Source: Maylandia zebra | Lineage: Eukaryota > Chordata > Actinopteri > Cichliformes > Cichlidae | Direction of reading: 5' to 3' | NCBI RefSeq assembly: GCF_041146795.1 | Contig: NC_135176.1 | Coordinates: 14,618,286 to 14,682,285 of the forward strand | DNA: 64,000 nt | Shown here: in pieces, positions 51,901 to 64,000 of the stretch | Layout of the letters: every line of letters starts with the position of its first letter | Position numbering within the stretch: the first letter of the stretch is position 1 | Position numbers and translations under genes: made by a program | The notes under the pieces: model-generated | Databases searched by the model: none | What the model was told of the DNA's origin: nothing | What the model saw: the letters and a program-made list of their open reading frames with translations, nothing else

Positions 51901-54900
51901 CGAAGCTATGTTGTCTGATTCCCTTGAGGCTAATGACGAGCTACTCAGCAAATCCTCTGAGGGACCGTTGGAACGTCTCGTCTCGGGTGAGGATGACGAC
52001 GTTTTCTTTGCCCCCTCTGGTCGGAATTCTGTGACTCAAGGGATCGATTGTGATAACACCGGCACACAGTCCCGTGTCATGGAGCTATTTGATGTTGCAA
52101 AACGGGCAGCTGGAAAGCTGGCAGTCCCATGGCCCAACGTGACAACGGAGACCTCCACCTCACGATACGAGGGTAAAGGGCTCCCCAGAGCAAAGCGCAC
52201 TACTAAGCAGGTACTGCCGCTTTTCCCCGAATGCGTGGACGAGGTCACACGCTGCTGGGCAAAGCCATTTTCGTCACCCAACCCCGTGCAGGGAGCGGCG
52301 GCATATGACTACGCTGGAATGAAGGAGAAGGGCATCTACCAAATCCTCACAGTGGAGAATCTAGTGACTTCTCATCTCCACCCAAACCAGAAACTTTCCA
52401 TGTCATCTGGTCCGTCCCTGCCCTTCAAGGCCAAACGCCTGCAGTCCTCCCTGGCTGACAAAGCGTATAAATCAGTTGCCACCACTGTGAGGGCATTGAA
52501 CGCCTCATCGCTCCTGCTAGCCTACTCGACGGAGCTCCAGGACCAGGCTGCTGCGAAGCCCGATGCTAGCGAGCTGTGGGAAGAGCTGGGCATCGTTACG
52601 GACCAGTGTCTCCACCTCACTAGAGCAGCAGTACAAGCGGCGGGCAGAGCTCTCAGCATCATCATCCTGCAGGAGAGGGCAAGATGGCTGAACTTGGCGG
52701 GGCTTTTGGACAGAGAAAAATGTGACATTCTGGATGAAAGCATCGACCCCGCTGGCCTTTTCGGGACTGCCGTTGCCACCATACAAAGACGGTGCGAGGA
52801 GAAAAAGAAAGAGGGAGAGACCCTGCAGCTGTGTCTCACTAGGAAGACCCAGGCTGTGCCCCCGTCTCCACCCAGTTGCCGGAAGTTTGCTCAGAGCCCC
52901 AGCCGTCCACCCGGCGTGCCGACGTTTAAAATCCCTCGCCACCCAGCCCCGCAGGTCGCGGTCCAGGGTCCCCTAGGATCGCAGAACCCTAAGACCCACT
53001 GCTCAGGGTGCCCCACCACCAGCCAAGCAGTCGGACCGCAAGAAGAAGGACTGTCTTTTTTTTTTTCTTTTCCTTTTTTTGTGTCCCATTTGGATCTTTA
53101 GCCATCAGAATTGTTGTCTTAAGGCCAAGAAAGATGCCAAGCGGATTTATTTTACCAAGTGGATCATCATGGCCTTGCCATATTGGTCCATTTGATTTAC
53201 CTTTATTACAATTATGAATTTATTTTATTTTCGGTTGCTACAAATGGGACAGACATGGCTGGGGGATAGGACAGGGAGAAAGAATGAAAGAAAGAGAGGG
53301 AGAGAAAGAAAAACAGAGGGGAGAAGAGACGGTGAGAAAGGGGGAAAGAAAGAAAGAAAAACAAACAAAACACCTGGATCACCTGTATGGAGAAAAAAAA
53401 ACAGAAGAGAAAGCAAACAAAAAAAAGAGCAACATAATAAATACAGCACCATCACAATAAACTAGCTAGCAGTAGATAACAGTAGATACTGAATATTAAA
53501 CGATATTGTGCAGCACGCAAGATAGACAGCGCACAATGTGCTTTGAGGCAGCAGCCAAGAAGGGTGTAGTCCGCGTCTGTGAACACCCGTGTGCACACCT
53601 GTGTGGATCAGCATACTTGTATTCCAAAGGTTTCTCCATGTAACGATCTGCTAGGGAGTGTGCGGAGCCATAGCCCCGTCCACCAGGGTATAAAGCAGGT
53701 ATGGAGGAGATCCAGGCCCCAGATATCCAGAGGCCCCAGAGTACAAGGACCCGAGGAGGACCACCAAAAGGGGGGGAACCGTACCACCCTCCTGGGAAGA
53801 GCTGAGTAGAGCCCCAAACGAGAGGTCACCCAGCAGCTACGGAGCAGAGGCCAGAGGGGGTTGCATTGGCGTGCCCGCAGGCTCTGCCGGCAGCCAGCTG
53901 TGCCAGAGAGGACCGAGCTTCAAGCCCAGAGGCCTGAGGGCATCCCACCCCCCGGAAGGGGCCCAGCCGGGCCACAGGCGCCAGGCCCCGCCAATCGGCC
54001 ACCAGGAGTGAGCCAGTACATACATGAGCGCCCAGCCCCAGACGACAAGGACCACCAACACACCAACGTCTGAGGGCATCAGCCACCGGCAGGGAGTGTG
54101 GTGAGGGGAGATGTAACCCTTCTCTCTGGGGTGGAGGCAAGTTGACCACCTCCTTATCTGCAGTAGCAGGGAGGCCCCGCATCCGAGACCCCAATCTGAC
54201 GGCCAGCACCTCCTCCCAGCCCCCCAGTCCTGACGGCTAACAGAACCGGGGTGAGTGAAGACCTCAAACCTCCCTACGCCCGCTCATATGTAGTGTCGCT
54301 ATGTGCTGTTCTAAAGTGCATTTAAAACTCGGGAGAGCCCTCGGGTATTTGTGAAATGCACAGAGGCAGTCATAGCCCCACTGAAGAGGCGGGGCATCCG
54401 CATAGCAACATACATAGACGATTGGCTGCTGCTATCAGAGTCAGAAATAATGGGAAGAGAGCACACCAGGTTGACAGTGGATCACCTGATGGCTCTGGGT
54501 TTCACCATAAACTATGAAAAGAGTGTCCTGCAGCCAGCTCAGGCCATCTCTTTCATAGGAATAGCTCTAAACTCCACCTCGCACAGAGCGTGTCTCTCGG
54601 TGATTACAGTCAAAAAAATGCTATGACATGCCGGCATTTTTCAGGTGGGAAGATATCTCCCATTCAGAAGATGCCTGCAGATGCTGGGATTAATGGTGTC
54701 TTCACTGGCAGTCATTCCAGTAGGCAGACTGCATATAAGGGAGTTTGAGCAATGGGTTGCATCACGGAGACTGAATCGAAAGCACCATACCCACCACCAT
54801 ATCAGAGTGACAGCAGATTGCGCTGCAGCACTCCACTGTTGGAGAAATCCCACATTTCTCACTTTGGGGGTGTCACTGGGGCTTTCACAGCCAGAAAGGT

Positions 54901-57695
54901 GGTGACCACGGACGCGAGTCTCACGGGCTAGTGTGCCACTCATGAGGGCAGAGCAGTGAGCGGCAACTGGGACTCACGACAAAGGGGTGTTCACATAAAC
55001 TGGCCACAATTGCTAGCAGCATTTCTAGCACTGAGACACTTCCTTCCACTGTTAAGAAATCACCATGTTCTGATCAGAACAGACAACACCACTGTTGTGG
55101 CGTACATTGACAGAGGGCGGGTTACAGTCCCATCCTTTGCACATGCTTGCTCGCAAACTGATCATGTGTAGCAGCATCAATCTGTTGTCACTGAGAGCTG
55201 CTCACATTCCAGGAGCTCCGAACTTGGGAGCAGATTTAATGTCCAGGGGAAACCTGCAGTACGGGGACTGGACCCTGCACCCACAGGTGGTGACCCATAT
55301 CTGGACCCGCTTTGGCCAGTCACAGGTCGACCTGTTTTCCTCGAGGGAGAACGCTCAGTGTCCACTGTATTTCTCCCTGAGGGACCAGGAGGCTGCGCTA
55401 GGGGTAGATGCATTAGCTCACAATTGGCCACATGTTCTGCTTTATGCGTTCCCTCCGTTGGCCTTAATTTCTCCCACTCTTAACCAGAGTGAGAGAGAGG
55501 GGGCTAACAATAATATTGATCGCCCCAAGGTGGACGATGGTCCCATTGGTTAGCGGAGATTATGCCCCTCTTGTGGAGCGAACCTTGGCCTCTCCTCTGT
55601 GACGAGACCTAGTCTCCCAGGCCAGGGGGGAGATTTTTTTTCACCCTCACCCTGTGGGCTTGGCCTGTGAGAGGTTGAATTTGAGTATGGGAGGACTCAC
55701 CCAGGGTGTTATAGCCACTATTCAGAATGCTAGAGCCCCCTCCACAAGATCATTGTATGAGAACAAGTGGAGATTATTTGAGGAGTGGTGTGGAAAGTCT
55801 CACACTCTCTATTTTCAGTGCTCTGTGACAACAATTCTCTCCTTTCTCCAGGAACTGTTAGATAAAGGAAAGGCCTTTTCCACAATTAAAGTATATCTAG
55901 CAGCCATTTCAGCCTGCCATGTGGGCTTCGTGGATGGCCCAGTGAGCCATCACCCGCTAGTCCGCTGTTTTATGACAGGGGCACAACGACTCCACCCGGT
56001 TTCTAAACCTCTCGTCCCCACATGGGATTTATCCCTGATGCTGGGGGCAGTTTCACAGCCACCATTTGAGACCACTAAGCCAGGTGGAAATAAAAATCCT
56101 GTCTTTGAAGACTGCATTGCTCCTGGCTCTCGCATCTGCAAAGCATATCAGCTATATTCATGCACTGTCAATACACAAACAGTGCACCCGATTCACGCGG
56201 GATAACTCTAGAGTCACGCTCAGGCCAAATCCGGCCTTTGTGCCCCAAAATCCTTATCTCCAATGCACCCCATTGGAGCTGGAAGCTTTTTGCCCTCCTC
56301 CTTTCTCCTCCCCTGAACAGGAGTGCCTAGATGCTGAGGCAATCCAATTGGCTTACTCCAGCACAGCAACCTCTTGGGCCCTTTTTAGGAGTGTCTCTAT
56401 AGAGGAGATATGTGCAGCGAGCTGGGCTTCACCTTTGACGTTTGACTGTGTTAAGTGTGGGCTAGAGATGACCCCACGAGACCTCCTAAGTTGGCAGTCA
56501 GTCGTTCAGATGGGCTTATCTGGCAATATGGGAGTCTGCATATCTTTGATAACATGAGTGAGGTGTCTCACCAGATACCCCTCCTTGCACGAAGCGAGGA
56601 AGAGGTGAGCTTATCTTACCTCACTCATGTTATCAGAGAACAGAGGTTACGGAATAGAGTAACCTCAAGTTATTGTCTGAAGCCTTCATGTACTTATAGT
56701 TTATCCAAAGCATTCAATGAGTGTTTAATAAGAAAGCAGACTGCTCGATATTAGGTCTAATGAATTGAAGCTACTGTTCAATCAGCTTTAGTTTGATTTA
56801 TAAAAGATGTTTCTGTGACAAAAAGCACTGCATAAAGAACTGCTAACCTAATAATGATTTTATAACACTTATGCTACAGACCATACTATATAAAATACAT
56901 ATTTTTTCATTTTTAACATTGACTTTCAATGTTACTTACACCCAAAGTATTTGGTGAAAAAAAGTATTTTTCCTCCCGGTCATCTAGTCTGGCAGAATGT
57001 CTTTTTCTGTTTCTTTAGATATTCTGATTACAGATAACCCATTTGAAGATAGGAAAGTTTAAAGAGTTAAATAATGATGGGTCATAGCATACTGATGTTA
57101 ATGGGAACCTCTAAATCACTGAAAGGTAGGAGATGACTGAAATGTCCTGCAGTACCTTGAAAAGTGGCTTGACAACAGTATTCTGTATATCTGTAGCTTA
57201 CATGATATAAAGATCCTGAGCTAAACATGTGGCATCGTCCTGTAATGTAATGGCAGGGCAGCAACAAAACATAGTAAATGTAGTACTAGTGTTATAGCAG
57301 TTAATGTGTGTTTTTAAAGCTTGTCTCCAGTTTTCCTCTAGCTGAATGTACTGTGTTGTCTCTCTCTTTGTATTATTTTGCTCCTGTTTGAGATTTTCAG
57401 CACACTACTGAGTTGCAGCTCTTATCTGTCATGTTCCTCTTACAGGACACTGTGTCCATGTCTTCCCCTGCCTTCCTTCTTTCTCTTTTTGTAAGTACCC
57501 TCTTTACTACCTTTAAAACTGCAGTTACATATATTCAAACAAAGAAGACAAACAAACAAAGAAGGTTTTATTAAAATACTTCATTTAGTCTCTTAAAGCT
57601 CAGACTAAACGTTTTTTCCCCCACTTCCACTGCAGGATGGAGGCACCAGAGGGCGCCGTAGTGCCATAGAAGCTGACCTCAAAATGAAGAAATGA
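39967..57695 (+). CDS. brd8: Bromodomain-containing protein 8 (TIP60/NuA4 subunit)
   Basis: Acetyl-lysine reader of the TIP60/NuA4 acetyltransferase complex. Coding exons: 39967-39985, 40368-40464, 40972-41041, 41217-41266, 41379-41501, 41592-41672, 41808-41872, 43073-43215, 46218-46400, 47129-47219, 47590-47739, 47954-48117, 48242-48689, 48799-48842, 48975-49243, 49749-49841, 49924-49992, 50081-50363, 57446-57490, 57636-57695. They sum to 2,547 bases: 848 aa plus stop, in frame. N-terminus (EPWSVREKLCLATSVMKSGD, AIKPFAEPGRPPDWFSQK) is the SANT/Myb-like part. A basic coiled coil follows (KRKRGEKGEVVETVEDVIVR). One bromodomain lies at about residues 665-770 (HKIWKKAIMLVWRAAANHR to FQNAVMYNSLDHDVYHMA) with the acetyl-lysine-binding Asn in MYNS. 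The protein ends RGRRSAIEADLKMKK, as in human isoforms with one bromodomain. The last large intron (50364-57445) has absorbed a DIRS element and other repeats. Confidence 0.96.
42140..42990 (+). mobile_element. Tc1-related remnant with nested SINE in brd8 intron
   Basis: Starts TGTGCAAAAGTGATGAGCCA with CACCTTTATTCTTCATAACA about 145 bp later. This is the same terminus pattern as 34040-34235. The interior is degraded, with no transposase frame. A short tRNA-derived SINE interrupts it at about 42365-42490. Confidence 0.5.
42365..42490 (+). repeat. Short tRNA-derived SINE
   Basis: A-box-like AGCTCCGTGGGTGAGCAG, B-box-like GTTTCGAATCC, then AACCTGTGGCCC and the tail AATAAAGGCAAATGACAAAAAA. These are the landmarks of a common teleost tRNA SINE, here with an internal deletion. 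It is not a functional tRNA because the anticodon arm cannot form. Confidence 0.65.
44220..45330 (+). mobile_element. Tc1-like transposase pseudogene in brd8 intron
   Basis: In broken plus-strand frames the order of a Tc1 transposase is seen: helix-turn-helix region near 44340-44560, a segment near 44735-44830 translating around FLWSDEMKVELFGHRD, a middle part near 44890, and a terminal part near 45060-45230 with LNPIGNLWGEL-like text and INCRLL-like end. At least several stops and indels are present. Confidence 0.8.
46504..46809. mobile_element. hAT miniature element, 306 bp
   Basis: Terminal inverted repeats CAGCGGTCCCCAACC and GGTTGGGGACCGCTG are perfect over 15 bases. They are flanked by the perfect 8-bp duplication CTTTAGAG (46496-46503, 46810-46817). 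Non-coding. It lies between brd8 coding exons 9 and 10. Confidence 0.93.
49272..49655. mobile_element. hAT miniature element, 384 bp
   Basis: Terminal inverted repeats CAGGGGTCTCAAACTT and GAGTTTGAGACGCCTG with perfect 8-bp duplications CTCTAGAT at 49264-49271 and 49656-49663. Non-coding. It begins 28 bases after the end of brd8 exon 15. Confidence 0.92.
50637..51540 (+). mobile_element. Copy B of the ~850-bp inverted-repeat element, in last brd8 intron
   Basis: Ends CCAGTCTTTTAAGTG (50637) and, on the complement, CCGGTCTTTAAGTCTG (ending 51540) are inverted repeats that stay alignable for about 60 bases. The whole unit aligns in reverse orientation with copy A at 13612-16184, once that copy's Penelope and LINE insertions are removed. 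It differs by a ~50-bp extra patch near 51030-51080. It lies directly against the DIRS-derived sequence and may be nested in that element's 5' end. Confidence 0.65.
51908..53056 (+). pseudogene. DIRS gag-like ORF1, truncated
   Basis: One open frame of about 380 codons without zinc knuckles. It starts MLSDSLEANDELL and includes acidic and Pro-rich segments. An in-frame TAG at 51890-51892 separates it from upstream codons that read on in the same style. It is cut at about 53057, where unrelated poly(T)-rich sequence begins, so the original C-terminus is missing. Assigned by position in the element; the residues themselves are only weakly diagnostic. Confidence 0.55.
53057..54326. repeat. Unrelated insertion replacing the DIRS reverse-transcriptase N-terminus
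   Basis: It opens with a T-run (about 12 T at 53057) and has a GA-rich tract at 53270-53420. It then becomes strongly GC-rich (53640-54280), with no long coding frame supported by family motifs. DIRS coding resumes at 54327 with SPRVFVKCTEAV. The RT motifs that should precede this point are absent from both sides, so the event was a replacement and not a clean insertion. The repeat family is not recognised; it resembles a LINE 5' UTR by composition only. Confidence 0.55.
54327..55553 (+). pseudogene. DIRS reverse transcriptase/RNase H fragment
   Basis: The RT catalytic box reads ATYIDDWLLLSES, then INYEKSVLQPAQAISFIGI. RNase H begins TTDASLTG, where the next codon is TAG in place of the expected Trp. 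It continues in another frame with WPQLLAAFLALRHFLPLL, RTDNTTVVAYIDRG and GAPNLGADLMSRG. Frame changes and stops lie at about 54624, 54902 and 54930. The N-terminal half of the RT palm is missing. Confidence 0.8.
55654..56560 (+). pseudogene. DIRS tyrosine recombinase, frameshifted
   Basis: N-terminal core-binding part: APSTRSLYENKWRLFEEWC, LSFLQELLDKGKAFSTIKVY, then PTWDLSLMLGAV. The frame is lost at about 56080-56095. It resumes one frame over with LLLALASAKHISYIHALS and YSSTATSWALFRSVSIEEIC. In working DIRS recombinases the segment after SAK normally has the catalytic Arg; here it is His (codon CAT). The protein cannot be functional. Confidence 0.8.
56760..57445 (+). other. 3' part of last brd8 intron
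   Basis: AT-rich intron with no recognised gene or repeat. It ends at the acceptor CTCTTACAG before brd8 exon 19. Confidence 0.6.
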
Positions 57696-58718
57696 AACCA
57701 TCAGTATGATATTGTATCAGTATGGTGTCCCTGAGATAAAGTGAAAAGACTGATCTCATTGTCTCTCAGTTGCACAGATTGTGGCTCTGCGTATGGTGCA
57801 GTGTAACCTTTGCTTGCACTCTAGATTAAAAGGATAGACTGCAGTGTGGAGATGCTAATTTGTTCTGAGACAGCCATACAGTCGTGGATTACATAAAGTA
57901 TAATCCCAGATTAGAGTGGGAGCATTCTGAAAGACCATGTCAGACCTTTCATGGATATAGCTGCACATCACTCAGACGTAACCTGCTCTGAAGTTCATGG
58001 GGATGTAGAGAGGTTTTAAAAAATGCTCCTATTATACAGTTGGGCTGAATATTGAATTAACTGGGCTTGAAGTTGATCCCCAGATTAGCGTCCAGAAGGC
58101 CAAAAGTCTGGCCAGAGGGGCAAGTTGATTTCAAACAGAAGCGTTTTCACTGCAGGTGTAAAACAGATTTTAAAGATCTAATTTTAAGACTTTGATATCC
58201 TTTTACTGTAATGTTTGTGTTGGATTTATTTTATCAATGTGACACTTTGGTGAAACAGTACCTACATGCTTATTCTACTACATACTCAGTGCTTTTGATT
58301 AAGTGTTACATTTCTAAACTGTTGTTTACTTTAAAGTCTGTAAAAAAAAAAAAAAAAAAAGCTGTTACGTTATACTTGAATTTGCACAAAACGTTTCCAC
58401 TGTGCCAATCCAAAACCGATCACAGCGGTCACTGTTCGAGCCAATCACAAACTCTCATGCAAGCTACGTGCGCACAAATCAGTGAGAACAGTTGGCTTTT
58501 TTTTTTTTTTTTTTTTGTCAGTGTGAAATTCCCCTTTTTTGTTGCGAGGCTAATGTTTCATGCACCGTAATTGATTTTGGAAGCTTTTAGTATTTTTCAG
58601 GACTGGCTTTAAGGAACACTAATACTAAACCCTGTGTGCACACCAACGAAGATGCAGCGTTTTTCACAGCGTTCCCACTTGCTTTTCTTCAATCATGTTC
58701 AATATTAATGACCCAATG

Positions 58719-58724
58719 AATAAA
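58719..58724 (+). promoter_or_regulatory. brd8: brd8 polyadenylation signal
   Basis: AATAAA 1,024 bases after the stop. The 3' UTR before it contains two homopolymer runs (about 18 A at 58341 and 18 T at 58498). Confidence 0.55.
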
Positions 58725-58912
58725 GCTTGTAACTTTTATAGAACCCGAGCCAAGATATTTCCAGGTTAAGTAGCTCATGATGCCTCTCTGTCCTCGCTCT
58801 TCCCTGTAAATATGCAAAAGCAAACAAATGTTTGTTTTTCATGTAATTCAAAGTACGAGACGTTCTCAGTTTGTACATTTGGTCTGCTTAACAAACAAGT
58901 TGTCTTAGATAA

Positions 58913-59780
58913 GTGTTTACAGTGCTTTGAGAAGATTTTAAGACTCCACACTTTTTTTTTTAATTTTCAAGATTAAAAAAAACAAAAACCCATCAATATA
59001 CAATAAATTTCCCATAACCAAGTAAAAAGCATGCCAGATTTTTTTCCCCCCCAAAATTTGTCTAAAAGTAAATCACAAGTATTTGATTTTCAAAAGCCTT
59101 TAGATCTTTTACTCAGTGCTCTGCAGAAGTTTTGTTGATAGCTTTAAAAGCTTTTTATCTGTTTGGCTAAGTCTACAGACTTTGCACACCTGGATAAAGG
59201 CAGGTTATTCCATTTTTCCAGGCAAATCCTTTCAGGCTTTATCAGATTGGATAACTGCCATCTCTAGCTCTCTCTACCAGTGTCATGAGCGTCACATCTG
59301 GGTTTTGGCTCAGCCGCTCAAGGACAGTCAGTGGACTGAAGCCACTCTGGCTTTCCCATCTGTGAAGATTACGTCTGAAACTGTTGACCATTGGGCGCTC
59401 GGTCACGACCTGGATGAAGGCCCTTCTTGCTGGGCTTCTCTGTTTGGCTGTGGGGCGAACTCCAGGAAGAATCTTAGAGTTTCTACAATTTTTCTATTTC
59501 ACAAGCGACAGCTCGAGAAACAGTTCTACACTTTTGTCACTATTTAAGCCTCGCCACAATTTTATCTAAAAACTATAGAGTTCTTTGAATCCACTGGCTT
59601 GGTTTTTAATCCTGACATGGAGTGAACTGTGGGACCTTTTACTGTTCATGCTTCTGTATAAGGGTTAGAGTGAAGAATGATGGAGGAAAAATACAGCAAT
59701 TCAAAGTTCAATTACAATGAAATAATTTGAAAAAAGTGAAAACATCTGAAGACTTTGAGTCCAGTTTGAACAATTTGCAT
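58913..59780 (-). mobile_element. Tc1-like transposon remnant
   Basis: Left terminus TACAGTGCTTTGAGAAGATT and right terminus GAAAAAAGTGAAAACATCTG match the two ends of a well-known fish Tc1 family, whose transposase is on the minus strand. Internal landmarks are TTTGCACACCTGGAT, GGCTCAGCCGCTCAAGGAC and TTGACCATTGGGCGCTCGGTCAC. The plus-strand open frame at 59116-59547 is its antisense shadow. Confidence 0.7.
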
Positions 59781-61908
<2,128 letters not shown>

Positions 61909-64000
61909 TTATTTTCCTCTCTGACGCCCAACCAATCGATGCAGTTTCTCACAGTTTTCCAGCCTCATTGTCTCCGCCTTCTGCTTTAAGCGGTCGTCTC
62001 GGTACAGCTGTCCGAGGTTTGCCAAGTCTGATTCTGCAAAGGAAACAGAATGACAAATATGAAGCTGCAGCAGACTGATAATGTAGCTTACCATAAACAG
62101 AGAAATAGATGGACACAGTTGGTTTTATCCTGCAGTCAGAAACATTACTAAAGATTGAGAGCAGGACCCAAAAAAACCCCAAAAACTGCAGTTCCTCAAA
62201 TGGTCACTTGAGGCTGGCTACAAAAACTTTCTTTATAACAACTGTAAAGGAGATTCATTTCTATACCACCTGCTAAAGGCTTTCAGTTATGAATGTTGAG
62301 GGGTGTGGCTGCTTTAGTGACAGGGAAGTACAGGCACAAGCATCTAAGTATGACTGATCAGCATCACCTAAGCTAATCTGATTCACTGCCCTGAACCCTC
62401 TTGACCATGTTTTTGCTGTTGGATCATTTTAATAGTCATCTGACAAAATAAACAACAACAACAAAAAACAAACAAACAAAAAACATGGATTTGAATGTGG
62501 TTAAGCCTGCTCTTAGTTTTTGTCTCTGTGAAATGTATCTTACATGTCAGCACTAATTAGCAGGACCCGATGTCTCTGCGAGGCATCCGCGCCGTCTATA
62601 GATGCACCAAGCTAGCTAGCATTAGCTACGTCAATCTTTTATCTACAGCATGGGAGTGTGGCTGAAACTCTGGGAAGCAGGTACAATCCTCTACCAGTAA
62701 AAATCTCTGCAGCTGTTGAATCATCACAGATATGGAAATTTAGTCCCATTTTCAATTTGATTTATATAGTTTTAAATCACAACAACAGTTGCCTCAAGGC
62801 GCTTTTATATTGTAAGTTAAGACCCTACAATAATAGAGAAATAAATAAATAAATTATTTAGCTGTGTAGCCTTAAGAAAACCACTTATCCCCAATCAATG
62901 GACTCCCCCCCATTTCCTGATGGCACAGGTATACTCCAAAATGGTAATACTAATGTTAGGCTCAAGGTTTGAAAGCATGGCTCAAGAAAGCCCACAAAGT
63001 TGTCTGACTCTACCATCATCAATCCAAGATTTTGGGGGGGGGGGAAATGAATGCAACTCTGGATGGAAATAAATGTCTTAACACTGTAAAAGCTTATCGA
63101 AATTTATGCCACAGCAAATGTGGGCCATCACCAAAGCTAAAGGCAGTCTAATTAAATATTAAATATTTAAATATAAATATTTAATTAAATGTTAAATTAA
63201 ATATTAAAATATAAATTTTTTTTTTGGCCCAGCAGTTTATACTCCCCATCCAAACAAAGAACCTGCTTGCTTACTTTGCTGTTTTTCTTTCCAGCAGCTG
63301 CTCTGCAGGTGTTCAATATAGTCGTTCTCAATGGTTTTCTCGAGCTCCTCCAGTGCAGCGCCACGGTATTCCTTCTCAAAACCCTTGTCTACATAGTATG
63401 GTACACCCATGTGCTGCGTTTCCCTGGACACCACTAGCCCCATGGCTCTGAAACCAAAACCAAACCAAATTAATTCAGTGGATTTACAGCGTCAAGCATG
63501 TCAGAACCCTTAGGATGGCTAAAAATCACAGTAGTGAGACCCATATGTTGTCGAACAGACTCACGGCTTATAGAAGAGACTGTAGGGTGGGTTAGTGGCC
63601 ATCATCTGAGTAAACACTGATATGAGGATTAGCACCAACACGGGGAGAAGCTGCAGAAGAGCTGTGAAGGTGTTCTGTGGGAAGATAGAAATCAGTGCAG
63701 TTTACAAAGCATGCAATACTGTATGTAGGCTGCAATGATTACGCCGCACTCATGCCAGCGTGGTATTTCTACGTCTTTGGAATATGAGCAGAAACAATCA
63801 CTTAAGGGATACAGTCATGTTAAAAAGGAATTCCAGAACCTTTCAGTGCTTTTCTGTAGACTCATGATCAAAGAATTAAAGACGACAACAACATAATATT
63901 GAGGCTGTTTAACAGGGATTTCTCCTCATGCTTAGTGAGTCACTGACCTGACTCTGATTTTCCTCCACCACCTCCTCGCGCCTTTCATGAGCACGTCGAC
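61909..64000 (-). CDS. dnajc18: DNAJ (Hsp40) family protein, C-terminal part, closest to DNAJC18 (5' exons beyond window)
   Basis: ER-membrane J-domain co-chaperone of the DNAJB12/B14/C18 group. Exons in transcript order: 64000-63948 (partial), 63674-63565, 63447-63275, 62033-61909. The first shows acidic/basic [14 protein letters not shown]. The second has a hydrophobic membrane segment ([13 protein letters not shown]) and [10 protein letters not shown]. The third has [20 protein letters not shown], then [20 protein letters not shown]. The last ends [14 protein letters not shown], then [16 protein letters not shown] and stop. This C-terminal DUF1977-type region and the R-G-K end fit DNAJC18 best; DNAJB14 is the alternative. 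The J domain itself lies off the window, so the call rests on the tail. Phases of all three junctions agree. Confidence 0.8.
62755..62835. repeat. Fragment of a dispersed teleost repeat
   Basis: Reads CAATTTGATTTATATAGTTT, then AAATCACAACAACAGTTGCC and TCAAGGCGCTTTTATATTGT, a string found at high copy in percomorph genomes. Only this segment is clear. The rest of the dnajc18 intron (62034-63274) shows no further gene. Confidence 0.55.

Larger units (their letters stand above)
51541..56640 (+). mobile_element. Defective DIRS-type (tyrosine-recombinase) retrotransposon
   Basis: Order of parts is gag-like ORF, reverse transcriptase with RNase H, then tyrosine recombinase, with a terminal hairpin instead of long terminal repeats. 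Near the right end GATAACATGAGTGAGGT (from about 56549) and its complement (from about 56616) form a 17-bp stem with ~50-base loop, an arrangement known from DIRS ends. It is broken by stops, a frameshift and a 1.27-kb replacement. The 5' limit is uncertain; sequence at 50500-50636 (CGGTGTCTCACTATGGG) may be its displaced left end, separated by copy B of the inverted-repeat element. Confidence 0.75.

Noticed and set aside
52036..52942. Long minus-strand frames opposite the DIRS gag-like ORF
   Set aside because: They are shadows of the GC-richer coding strand, with no start context or motif support.
54351..56557. A possible active reverse transcriptase and recombinase
   Set aside because: Stops, a frameshift, a missing RT N-terminus and a lost catalytic Arg show a dead DIRS element.
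59116..59547. A 143-codon plus-strand open frame
   Set aside because: It is the antisense of a Tc1-like transposase remnant whose two termini are visible.

Overview
The window is vertebrate nuclear DNA, from a teleost fish. Six conserved protein-coding genes are split into short exons with ordinary GT-AG introns. Between and inside them lie fish-type repeats: Tc1/mariner remnants, hAT miniature elements, tRNA-derived SINEs, a Penelope-like element, an L2/CR1-type LINE end and a DIRS retrotransposon. The SINE tails resemble those of cichlids and related percomorphs, but I cannot fix the species from sequence alone.

Layout. 1-12268 (-): the first 26 exons of a skeletal-type ryanodine receptor (ryr1); the gene runs off the left edge. 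16185-25000 (+): nfrkb, complete, 25 coding exons, 1,274 codons before the stop. 25188-30.7 kb (-): tmem45b, complete, 278 aa, tail-to-tail with nfrkb. 31193-33.2 kb (-): gng8, complete, 70 aa. 33.3-39.9 kb: gene-free and repeat-rich. 39967-58.7 kb (+): brd8, complete, 20 coding exons, 848 aa, with a 7.1-kb last intron full of transposon debris. 61909-64000 (-): the last four exons of a DNAJ-family gene closest to dnajc18; its 5' part lies beyond the right edge.

The genes do not form an operon-like or pathway unit. nfrkb (INO80 complex) and brd8 (TIP60/NuA4 complex) are both chromatin-complex subunits, but their proximity need not mean anything. In human the six genes fall into three pairs from different chromosomes (RYR1/GNG8 on 19q13, NFRKB/TMEM45B on 11q24, BRD8/DNAJC18 on 5q31), so this is a fish-specific arrangement.

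The most interesting structure is in the mobile DNA. Two copies of an ~850-bp family with long imperfect terminal inverted repeats are present, one abutting the first nfrkb exon and one in the last brd8 intron. The first copy is split by a near-perfect fold-back Penelope dimer with a 13-bp target duplication and by a LINE end. The second copy carries a short patch at the same place where the first took the Penelope insertion; 36 bp of that patch are identical to another brd8 intron. I found no evidence for a new defence, toxin or metabolic system.
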